Below are positions 18,158 through 25,069 of a stretch of DNA of 64,000 nt, piece by piece (positions within the stretch are counted from its first letter, which is position 1; each line of letters opens with the position of its first letter). Where the stretch lies: positions 2,790,001-2,854,000 of the forward strand of contig NZ_CP034835.1 of NCBI RefSeq assembly GCF_004014715.1. The letters run 5' to 3'. Origin of the DNA: Pseudoalteromonas sp. R3. GTDB taxonomy: Bacteria; Pseudomonadota; Gammaproteobacteria; Enterobacterales; Alteromonadaceae. Under the pieces are notes generated by a model. It saw nothing but the letters and a program-made list of their open reading frames with translations. It made no database searches and was not told the origin of the DNA. Made by a program: the position numbers and the translations under genes.

Positions 18158-19375
18158 ATGTCACTAAAACATATACTTAAAATTATTGTTAAACACCGTA
18201 ATATCTCACTGATGATCCTAATCCAGATAGCCATAGCGGTGACCATAGTCGGCAATGCAAGCTTCATCAGCTATGGGACGCTCAAAAACTGGCTTATCCC
18301 ATCTCACCTCGACGAATATGAGATACTCAATGTCTACACTAAGGTGTTTGACAAGCAGGTCGATAAATCAGCTCTGATCCAACGGGATTTAAGCAATCTC
18401 GGTGCATTGCCAGAGGTAACTCAGGTAACTTATGCCAGCAATGAACTGGTACTGGCCACAGTCTCGGGCAGCAATCAGGTTTATAAAACCACTGACCGAG
18501 AAGAAGCTGGTATTGAAAATGCGCAGTTTGACATCACCTCTGAAGGCGTTGCCACTTTGGGCCTGACTATCACACAAGGGCGAGACTTCTATCCTAGTGA
18601 GTTTGTCTTTGCAGGTTCAGATCAGAGCCGGTTTGCCAGCGTCGTCTTGATCAGCGAAGCCCTGGCGAAGTCACTTTTTGGTGAGCAAAGTGCGCTGGGG
18701 CAAACCGTATATTTACAACGCGCGCGCCTGCCTTATCGAGTTATTGGGGTCTATGCTGATAAAATGCTTGGCGAAAGTGCAGTCTATGAGCAACACTGGT
18801 ATCACTCGACAATTGTCCCTCAAGCGCATTTTGGCAGCACAAACGTCAACTATATATTGAGAGTCAAAAAAGGCACCAAAGAAGCCATTTTAAAAGATGT
18901 TGAAGACGCGCTGTACCAACAAGGTGGGCGAATAGTAGAGCGAGTAGAATTTGCCGCCCGAGCAAAGAAGCGATTATGGGATGGGCGAAGTACCTTTGCT
19001 TTTATCATGATAGGGATCAGTGTGATCGCTGTGGCGGTCACTGCTTTTGGGATAATCGGTCTGGTCTCTTTTTCCGTCTCGATCCGTAAAAAAGACATTG
19101 GTATTTTACGCGCTCTGGGTGCCAGCCAAAGCACCATACTCAAAACGCTGTTGATTGAAAACGCTTTGCTGGCCATGGCGGGTATCCTGCTTGGCAGTTT
19201 TGCGGCCTTATGGCTGAACAATTATTTTGTGACTCACTTACGAGCACAAGGCCTGGTAGAACCCTGGTTGGCTGTCCTGGTTGCCATCTCTGTCTGGCTA
19301 CTCAGTGCAGTGGCGGTCTATATTCCTGTTCGTAAAGCCGCTAAGATAGCGCCTGCAAGAGTCACAAAAACCTGA
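18158..19375 (+). CDS. FtsX/MacB-type ABC permease (second of two)
   Basis: A 405-residue permease with the same layout as its neighbour but quite different sequence: N-terminal helix at about residues 18-40, periplasmic domain, and three C-terminal helices with the characteristic VSIRKKDIGILRALGAS motif between the first and second, ending PVRKAAKIAPARV. The RALGAS segment is the coupling region that contacts the ATPase. Its clear divergence from the first permease argues for a heteromeric channel, not a recent duplication. Co-transcribed, 4 bases downstream of the first permease. Confidence 0.88.
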   Translation: MSLKHILKIIVKHRNISLMILIQIAIAVTIVGNASFISYGTLKNWLIPSHLDEYEILNVYTKVFDKQVDKSALIQRDLSNLGALPEVTQVTYASNELVLATVSGSNQVYKTTDREEAGIENAQFDITSEGVATLGLTITQGRDFYPSEFVFAGSDQSRFASVVLISEALAKSLFGEQSALGQTVYLQRARLPYRVIGVYADKMLGESAVYEQHWYHSTIVPQAHFGSTNVNYILRVKKGTKEAILKDVEDALYQQGGRIVERVEFAARAKKRLWDGRSTFAFIMIGISVIAVAVTAFGIIGLVSFSVSIRKKDIGILRALGASQSTILKTLLIENALLAMAGILLGSFAALWLNNYFVTHLRAQGLVEPWLAVLVAISVWLLSAVAVYIPVRKAAKIAPARVTKT

Positions 19376-19377
19376 AC

Positions 19378-19397
19378 CAAGGGCTGAAAAGCCCTTG
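19378..19397 (+). terminator. hairpin between transporter and regulator genes (attenuator?)
   Basis: A perfect 8-base stem CAAGGGCT/AGCCCTTG closed by a GAAA tetraloop lies right after the second permease stop. No T-run follows, so it is more likely a partial terminator or a stability element that lowers expression of the downstream regulator genes relative to the transporter. Confidence 0.5.
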
Positions 19398-19429
19398 ATA
19401 CTGATAAAATAATAACGATAAATAACACC

Positions 19430-20761
19430 ATGCAACACAAAATTCTGGTGATTGATGACAACACTGATGTTATCAAAGCGCTTAAAATTCTTTTTTTAAT
19501 TAATGATATCGACTGCGAAGGTGCGAGTTCGCCAGAGCAGGGGCTGGCGATGCTGCAGTCACAGGATTACGATCTGGTGATCCAGGATATGAACTTTACC
19601 CATGACACAACCTCAGGTGAAGAAGGCAAAACCCTGTATCATCAGATCCGGGCACTTAACCCTGATCTCCCTATTATCCTGCTAACCGCCTGGGCCCAGC
19701 TGGAAATGGCCGTAGAACTCATTAAGCATGGGGCTGCGGATTATATCGCTAAACCCTGGCAGGATGACAAGCTCCTCAGCTCGGTGAACAACTTACTGGA
19801 AATGTACCAGCTTCAGCAAGCTCAAAACCGCAGTAAAAAACAGTTCAAGGTCAGACAGGAGCGGCTTCGCCAGGATTACGACCTCTGTGGATTGATCTTC
19901 GCCGATCACACCATGTTGTCTTTGCTTGAAACCGCAACACAAGTAGCACATTCTGATGCCCAGGTTTTGATCACAGGTCCTAATGGGGCTGGCAAGGAAA
20001 AAATCGCTGAACTCTTGGTGGCCAACAGCGCCTACCGGGATAAACCTTTTATCCGGGTCAATGCCGGTGCCCTGCCTGCAGATCTGATCGAAGCCGAGCT
20101 GTTTGGCGTGGTCAGCGGTGCATACACTGGCGCAACAAAAAGCCGCGAAGGACGTTTTGCCGCAGCAAATGGGGGGACACTGTTTCTCGATGAAATAGGC
20201 AACCTGCCACTGACAGGCCAGCAAAAACTATTGAGAGTACTGCAAACCGGTGAGTTTGAAGCCGTTGGCAGTAGCAAAACGCAAAAAGTTAACGTCAGGG
20301 TGATCAGTGCGACCAATGCGAATCTGAATGAGGCCATCGCCCGTGGAGAATTCAGACAAGATCTCTACTACCGCCTGAATATGATTGAACTGCGGCTTCC
20401 TCCCCTCGCTGAGCGACCCGATGATATTGTTCCGCTCGCTATGCATTTCCTCAGCAGCCACAAATCGCTGAGTGAAGGCGCGCAACGTTTGCTGAAGCGA
20501 TATGCCTGGCCGGGCAATGTGCGAGAGCTGCAAAATGTCATAGGACGGGCCGAGCTGCTCGCTGCCGGAGAGCGTATTGAAGCGACGGACCTGGGCCTGA
20601 ATGCATCGGCGTCTACGCTGGCAAGCCATGAATTTACTATTGAGGATATTACCCAGGCCCTCGATAAACACCAGGGTAATGTAACGCATGCGGCTAAGAG
20701 TCTTGGTTTAAGTCGCCAAGCGATGTACCGTCGTATGGACAAATTTGGAATTAAGCGATGA
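19430..20761 (+). CDS. sigma-54-dependent response regulator, NtrC family
   Basis: A 443-residue regulator with three domains: receiver (about 1-125, phospho-acceptor Asp53 in IQDMNF), AAA+ sigma-54 activator (about 150-370) with Walker A GPNGAGKEK, the sigma-54 contact loop as GAYTGA (about 230-236) in place of GAFTGA, and Walker B TLFLDEIG; and a Fis-type helix-turn-helix at the C-terminus (VTHAAKSLGLSRQAMYRRM). It overlaps the kinase gene by 4 bases. Its place at the end of an exporter operon headed by a -24/-12 promoter suggests that it controls that operon. Phosphorylation by the adjacent kinase is expected. Confidence 0.92.
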   Translation: MQHKILVIDDNTDVIKALKILFLINDIDCEGASSPEQGLAMLQSQDYDLVIQDMNFTHDTTSGEEGKTLYHQIRALNPDLPIILLTAWAQLEMAVELIKHGAADYIAKPWQDDKLLSSVNNLLEMYQLQQAQNRSKKQFKVRQERLRQDYDLCGLIFADHTMLSLLETATQVAHSDAQVLITGPNGAGKEKIAELLVANSAYRDKPFIRVNAGALPADLIEAELFGVVSGAYTGATKSREGRFAAANGGTLFLDEIGNLPLTGQQKLLRVLQTGEFEAVGSSKTQKVNVRVISATNANLNEAIARGEFRQDLYYRLNMIELRLPPLAERPDDIVPLAMHFLSSHKSLSEGAQRLLKRYAWPGNVRELQNVIGRAELLAAGERIEATDLGLNASASTLASHEFTIEDITQALDKHQGNVTHAAKSLGLSRQAMYRRMDKFGIKR

Positions 20762-22092
20762 ACGTGCGCCTGCACTGGTCTTTCGCGGGCCAGATCCTGT
20801 TAAGCTGCACTGTAGTGCTTACTTGCGCACTGATGGCGCTGACGATGGCTTTGCACCATCAAATCCCCGTGGCCATTGCCTGCTCTTCGATTCTGCTTGT
20901 ATCTTTACTGGCTTTAGTCTTGCTACTAGGCCATCTAACGGCCCGTCGACAGCGGTTACTGGCGACTTTAGAGGATGGTATTAAAAGTATCAAAGATGGC
21001 GACCTGTCACTGCGGATCTCGCCAACATCCGATCCTGAGCTAACCAGCCTGATTGAGCTGTACAACCAGCTGACAACCAACCTGAAGCAGCAAAAACAAA
21101 AGCTCAATCAAAAAGAGTTGGTACTGGATAGCATAGTCCAAGCCTCACCAATGGCGACCCTGCTACTCGATAAACACCACCACATTGTTTACCACAATGC
21201 CGCTGCACGTCAGTTACTAAGTAAACAAGCCGGTGCACTCACAGGCAGTAAACTCGAAACGGCCTGTGATGCTTTACCCGCACCACTAGCCCAGGCACTC
21301 AGTCTGGGTTACACAGGTATGTTGAGCTTCGAGCAACAAGAGCAAAAGCACACTTTTTATCTTGGCATCGAACAGGTTACTCTAAATTATCAGCCCCATA
21401 CACTGGTGATCTGTAAAAACGTCTCAGCAGAGCAAAATCGTGAAGAGATCATGCTGTGGAAAAATGCCATTCGTCTGATAAGCCACGAGCTAAACAATTC
21501 TTTGGCACCCATCCAATCACTGACCAGCTCGGCACAGACTATGCTGAACCAGCAAAAACACCTTGAGCTGCTGCCAGACATGCTGGACACCATTTCACAG
21601 CGAGCGCATAACCTGAGCGAGTTTATCCAGCGCTATGCAGAGTATGCACGTTTACCGGCCCCCAGCAGCGCAACGCACGCTATCGCACCGCTTCTGGATA
21701 GATTGCAGACCTTTTACCCTTTTAAACTACTGGGCACAATCCCCGATTACAGCGGCGACTTCGATCTTGCTCAGGTAGAGCAGGTGTTGCTTAATTTGCT
21801 CAAAAATGCCCACGAATCAGGCAGTGATAAAAGCGAGATATCCGTGCAGGTGGTTCGGGATCAAAGCCGGCTTCGCTTTGCCATCGTTGACCGCGGATGT
21901 GGGATCCAGCCGGGTAATTTACATCAAGCACTACAGCCATTTTACTCGACTAAATCTCAGGGTACTGGGCTCGGATTGAGCCTGTGTCATGACATCATCA
22001 CAGCACATCAGGGACAGTTAAGACTGCGTAACCGCGAAAAGGGTGGCCTGATGGTAGAATTCGACTTACCTTTGGGAGAGAATGGACAGTAA
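20758..22092 (+). CDS. NtrB/NtrY-like sensor histidine kinase
   Basis: A 444-residue membrane-bound kinase. Two helices at about residues 12-35 and 40-60 enclose almost no periplasmic loop, so any signal is probably sensed in the membrane or cytoplasm. A HAMP-like segment and a PAS domain (about 118-220) follow, then the H-box SHELNNSLAP (His about 243), N-box NLLKNAHESG (about 347) and G-box GTGLGLSL (about 402). It overlaps the response-regulator gene by 4 bases. The near lack of a sensor loop is typical of kinases that monitor a transporter or envelope state; the actual signal is unknown. Confidence 0.9.
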   Translation: MNVRLHWSFAGQILLSCTVVLTCALMALTMALHHQIPVAIACSSILLVSLLALVLLLGHLTARRQRLLATLEDGIKSIKDGDLSLRISPTSDPELTSLIELYNQLTTNLKQQKQKLNQKELVLDSIVQASPMATLLLDKHHHIVYHNAAARQLLSKQAGALTGSKLETACDALPAPLAQALSLGYTGMLSFEQQEQKHTFYLGIEQVTLNYQPHTLVICKNVSAEQNREEIMLWKNAIRLISHELNNSLAPIQSLTSSAQTMLNQQKHLELLPDMLDTISQRAHNLSEFIQRYAEYARLPAPSSATHAIAPLLDRLQTFYPFKLLGTIPDYSGDFDLAQVEQVLLNLLKNAHESGSDKSEISVQVVRDQSRLRFAIVDRGCGIQPGNLHQALQPFYSTKSQGTGLGLSLCHDIITAHQGQLRLRNREKGGLMVEFDLPLGENGQ

Positions 22093-23212
22093 CCTACATT
22101 CACAAGGATCGACTGTGCATTCACCTTTGCTTTGGGCCATGCTATCTGGCACCCTAATCTTTACCGGCTGTAAAACGCTTCCACAGCCACCCGAAAAGCA
22201 CCGGGAGACACACCTGCCCTGCTGGATTCAGTCGCCAAAACAAGCCGAACAACTTGGCTTCATTGGCACCGCGGCCCCGTTCAGCGCCATTCCGAATGGT
22301 TCAGAGCTGGCCAGTAGGACCCGCGCACTCAAAAAACTAGCGGCCTATCATGCTATTATGTTACAGCGCAGCGATCTGCAAGGTGTGACACCGGATGAGC
22401 CCACTCAAGTGTTATCCTCCGGTCATACCATCTATTACTCAGCACCCTTTAATACCCAGGACACTCAATACAGCTATGTCAGCTTCACGCCACTTAAGGA
22501 AAATGCCAACTGCCCTGTACGTCATTGTGACTTTTCGCTCTGCCAGCCTGCCTGGTTATGTGAAAATGAACAGCGCAACCAGGTGCTGGGAGTGAGTTAT
22601 TACACGGCATCGCCCCATCAGCAGATCTCTATCAGCGAACTCAATGCCAAAGCAGTGGCGAGCTTTTTGTTGCAGGCCCAGGTAAATGCAACCGAGTACC
22701 TGCAAGAGCGCGCAATCAGTCGCGACGGTATTTTGCGCCATGAGATAAACTTTAACCGCAATGGTAAAGTAACAGCACAAGGTGTGCCTGCTCGCCTCGC
22801 ATTGCACCAAAGCTGTCAGTATGGCTCCACGCTCATCGGTCTGTATAAGCCTGATGTGCTTGAAGCTGTGACTACACCGACAACAAGCGCCATGGCCGAC
22901 ATAAAACGCAGTGGACATCTGGTGTTAGGCGCATTTGGTGAAGATGGCACTATGACCTCAGACAACCTGCTCAGCACCGCCATCAAGCTTGCTATTCAGG
23001 ATGCCCTGACAGAGATTGCCAAGAACAAAGGGATCACCGTAGATGCGCAGGTAGAAGTAAAACACCACCAGGGGCGATACCTGCTCACCAGCAGCGAATT
23101 TACCATCAATGAAAGTGTCAGCGGTGAGTTAGTAGACCTGAGAATTCAATATAAAAACGATATACCGGTGATTTACGTATGGTTACTGGAAACTACTGGG
23201 AAAAGAATTTAG
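22082..23212 (+). CDS. lipoprotein of unknown function at end of exporter operon
   Basis: A 376-residue protein with a hydrophobic leader and lipobox IFTGC (Cys30 from the first ATG). It overlaps the kinase gene by 11 bases. An in-frame GTG at 22115 with AAGGA six bases upstream is an alternative start that would give a shorter signal peptide. The mature region contains several cysteines (around residues 140-160: CPVRHCDFSLCQ, then WLCENE) and no domain I can name. The C-terminal half (AIKLAIQDALTEIAKNKGI) has the look of LPP20/FlgO-type envelope proteins, a weak resemblance. Genetic linkage suggests it works with the exporter or its sensing. Confidence 0.7.
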   Translation: MDSNLHSQGSTVHSPLLWAMLSGTLIFTGCKTLPQPPEKHRETHLPCWIQSPKQAEQLGFIGTAAPFSAIPNGSELASRTRALKKLAAYHAIMLQRSDLQGVTPDEPTQVLSSGHTIYYSAPFNTQDTQYSYVSFTPLKENANCPVRHCDFSLCQPAWLCENEQRNQVLGVSYYTASPHQQISISELNAKAVASFLLQAQVNATEYLQERAISRDGILRHEINFNRNGKVTAQGVPARLALHQSCQYGSTLIGLYKPDVLEAVTTPTTSAMADIKRSGHLVLGAFGEDGTMTSDNLLSTAIKLAIQDALTEIAKNKGITVDAQVEVKHHQGRYLLTSSEFTINESVSGELVDLRIQYKNDIPVIYVWLLETTGKRI

Positions 23213-23234
23213 AAACAGCTAAGGGGAAAGAAAA

Positions 23235-23308
23235 TGGAGGCGGAACCCGGAGTCGAACCGAGGTAGACGGATTTGCAATCCGCTGCATGGCCACTCTGCC
23301 ATTCCGCC
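23235..23308 (-). tRNA. tRNA-Cys (GCA), copy 1
   Basis: A 74-base tRNA on the minus strand with encoded CCA, anticodon GCA in the loop of stem GGATT/AATCC, and acceptor GGCGGAA. Identical to the copy at 24032. Last tRNA of the cluster in transcription order. Confidence 0.97.
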
Positions 23309-23339
23309 GCATTGTATTGACACTTAGTGTATCAGAGAT

Positions 23340-23415
23340 TGGAGCGAGTAACGAGGTTCGAACTCGTGACCTCAACCTTGGCAAGGTTGCGCTCTACCAG
23401 CTGAGCTATACTCGC
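23340..23415 (-). tRNA. tRNA-Gly (GCC), copy 1
   Basis: A 76-base tRNA with acceptor GCGAGTA, anticodon GCC between CAACC and GGTTG arms, T-loop TTCGAAC and encoded CCA. Identical in its mature sequence to the copies at 23707 and 24139. Confidence 0.97.
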
Positions 23416-23450
23416 ACTCCAGAAGCTTTTTAACTTAGTTGGATATGTAA

Positions 23451-23496
23451 GAAGCAAGGTTGCGTCTTTTCATTCATCCAGCTGAGCTATACTCGC
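23451..23496 (-). pseudogene. tRNA-Gly half-copy 1
   Basis: On the minus strand this 46-base piece repeats the first 19 bases of tRNA-Gly (acceptor strand and D-arm), replaces the rest of the D-arm with ATGAATG-type sequence, then resumes CGCAACCTTGC up to the anticodon loop and stops. There is no 3' half, so it cannot make a tRNA. It lies just upstream (in transcription order) of tRNA-Gly copy 1. Confidence 0.8.
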
Positions 23497-23587
23497 GTTC
23501 CATATTGCATTTATTAATGCACATTTTATCGTTGCTACTCTAACTTAATATTACTGTCATATCAAGAAATTAAGCTATCTGTAACAA

Positions 23588-23674
23588 TGGTGCCCGGGGC
23601 CGGACTTGAACCGGCACGCTGTTACCAGCGAGGGATTTTAAATCCCTTGTGTCTACCAATTCCACCACCCGGGC
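23588..23674 (-). tRNA. tRNA-Leu (TAA), copy 1
   Basis: An 87-base class II tRNA with anticodon TAA in stem GGGAT/ATCCC, a long variable arm (CGCTGGTAACAGCG), acceptor GCCCGGG and encoded CCA. Identical to the copy at 23908. Confidence 0.97.
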
Positions 23675-23706
23675 ATCGGGTTTGCTAGAGCATTCATTGT
23701 TTAAAT

Positions 23707-23782
23707 TGGAGCGAGTAACGAGGTTCGAACTCGTGACCTCAACCTTGGCAAGGTTGCGCTCTACCAGCTGAGCTATACTCGC
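23707..23782 (-). tRNA. tRNA-Gly (GCC), copy 2
   Basis: A 76-base tRNA with anticodon GCC, mature sequence identical to copies 1 and 3; the flanking sequence (GTTCCAGGAAC) differs from that of the other two. Confidence 0.97.
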
Positions 23783-23818
23783 GTTCCAGGAACTTTCTAA
23801 CTTTTAGATAAAATGTAA

Positions 23819-23864
23819 GAAGCAAAGTTGCGTCTTTACATTCATCCAGCTTAGCTATACCTGC
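23819..23864 (-). pseudogene. tRNA-Gly half-copy 2 (more degenerate)
   Basis: Same 46-base layout as the half-copy at 23451, but with extra substitutions in the acceptor strand (GCAGGTA in place of GCGAGTA), the D-arm and the CGCAACTTTGC part. The base changes show that it is not under tRNA selection. Confidence 0.75.
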
Positions 23865-23907
23865 GTTCCATAAGCAATTTAACCATTAAGTTAATTACTC
23901 TAAACAA

Positions 23908-23994
23908 TGGTGCCCGGGGCCGGACTTGAACCGGCACGCTGTTACCAGCGAGGGATTTTAAATCCCTTGTGTCTACCAATTCCACCACCCGGGC
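23908..23994 (-). tRNA. tRNA-Leu (TAA), copy 2
   Basis: An 87-base tRNA identical to the copy at 23588, including the 3' encoded CCA and the seven bases that follow the gene on the plus strand (ATCGGG side). Confidence 0.97.
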
Positions 23995-24031
23995 ATCGGG
24001 CTGCTTTCGCATGTGGAGTTTGTTGAGAAAA

Positions 24032-24105
24032 TGGAGGCGGAACCCGGAGTCGAACCGAGGTAGACGGATTTGCAATCCGCTGCATGGCCACTCTGCCATT
24101 CCGCC
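24032..24105 (-). tRNA. tRNA-Cys (GCA), copy 2
   Basis: A 74-base tRNA identical to the copy at 23235, with anticodon GCA and encoded CCA. It directly follows tRNA-Gly copy 3 in transcription order. Confidence 0.97.
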
Positions 24106-24138
24106 GCACTATCCCGACCAAGTCGGATAAAGAGAATT

Positions 24139-24214
24139 TGGAGCGAGTAACGAGGTTCGAACTCGTGACCTCAACCTTGGCAAGGTTGCGCTCTACCAGC
24201 TGAGCTATACTCGC
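24139..24214 (-). tRNA. tRNA-Gly (GCC), copy 3
   Basis: A 76-base tRNA, first intact tRNA of the cluster in transcription order, identical to the other two Gly copies. Its upstream flank (about 24215-24250) is nearly the same as that of copy 1, marking a duplicated block. Confidence 0.97.
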
Positions 24215-24249
24215 ACTCCAGAAGCTTTTTAACTTAGTTGGATATGTAA

Positions 24250-24295
24250 GAAGCAAGGTTGCGTCTATTCATTCATCCAGCTGAGCTATACTCGC
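24250..24295 (-). pseudogene. tRNA-Gly half-copy 3
   Basis: A 46-base half-copy nearly identical to that at 23451 (one base differs in the ATGAATGAA insert). It is the first element of the transcript, between the promoter and tRNA-Gly copy 3. Confidence 0.8.
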
Positions 24296-24380
24296 ATCAA
24301 TATAAAATTCAAAACTTTCAAGATACTGAAGCGTTTTGAACTTCTCTTTTTGTTAGGCTGTTGCCTCTCAACACGGACGC

Positions 24381-24408
24381 ATTCTACAGAAGTTCCGGGA
24401 GGCGTCAA
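24381..24408 (-). promoter_or_regulatory. strong sigma-70 promoter of the tRNA cluster
   Basis: On the minus strand TTGACG, a 16-base spacer and TAGAAT, followed by a GC-rich discriminator GCGTCCG of the kind that makes stable-RNA promoters sensitive to ppGpp. It lies about 85 bases before the first tRNA-like element, between pgsA and the cluster. Confidence 0.7.
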
Positions 24409-24479
24409 CATAAAAAATGAAGCTTTTTAATCGTTTGCTTATTTTTTATCTAAAACGCTTTGTATTCAGCCAAAGAATA

Positions 24480-25025
24480 CTAAGATTTAATCAATTCAGT
24501 ACGGGCAGCATAGAAATACTGCACCATAGAGACCACAGTCAGTAAAGTCGCAATGGCTAACAATGCATAACTTAGCGTCACCATCCAGGGTTCAAACTGC
24601 CAGATCAAGCCAATGATGGCCAGCATTTGTGCAGCAGTCTTAAACTTCCCCATCCAGGACACTGCCACATTACCGCGCTTACCCTGCTCTGCCATCCACT
24701 CTCTGAGTGCCGAGATGACAATTTCACGGCTGATAATGACAATGGTAGCAATAGTCATAAACATATTTTGATAATGAGTCGCCAGTACTACCAGTGCCAC
24801 ACTGACCATAACTTTGTCGGCCACGGGATCCAGAAATGCACCAAATGGCGTTGACTGTTCCAGCTTGCGTGCCAGATAACCATCAAGAATGTCAGTCACT
24901 GATGCCAGCCAGAAAATAAAAGCAGCAGCAAAAAATGCCCATGAGTAAGGCAAATAAAAGATCACTGCGAAAACAGGAATAAGTAACAACCTAAATGTTG
25001 TGAGCGTGTTTGGAATGTTCCACAT
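24480..25025 (-). CDS. pgsA: CDP-diacylglycerol-glycerol-3-phosphate 3-phosphatidyltransferase
   Basis: A 181-residue inner-membrane enzyme that makes phosphatidylglycerol phosphate, the committed step to acidic phospholipids. It opens with MWNIPNTLTTFRLLLIP and carries the CDP-alcohol phosphotransferase motif as DGYLAR, eight residues, G, three residues, D, three residues, D (about residues 47-69), with all conserved aspartates. About four to five helices; length is normal. It follows uvrC by 44 bases in the order uvrY-uvrC-pgsA-tRNA that is conserved in enterobacteria and relatives. Confidence 0.97.
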   Translation of the reverse strand: MWNIPNTLTTFRLLLIPVFAVIFYLPYSWAFFAAAFIFWLASVTDILDGYLARKLEQSTPFGAFLDPVADKVMVSVALVVLATHYQNMFMTIATIVIISREIVISALREWMAEQGKRGNVAVSWMGKFKTAAQMLAIIGLIWQFEPWMVTLSYALLAIATLLTVVSMVQYFYAARTELIKS

Positions 25026-25069
25026 AACTACTAAGAGAGACTCTTTTTTTACTATGTTCGCATGAACGC

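Noticed and set aside
23179..24256. Several 60-100-residue open frames on both strands across the tRNA cluster
   Set aside because: They lie directly over tRNA genes, repeat with the tRNA copies and lack ribosome-binding sites.
23235..24300. Regularly repeated sequence resembling a CRISPR-like array
   Set aside because: The repeats are tRNA genes and tRNA-Gly half-copies with long, mutually similar spacers; there are no cas genes.
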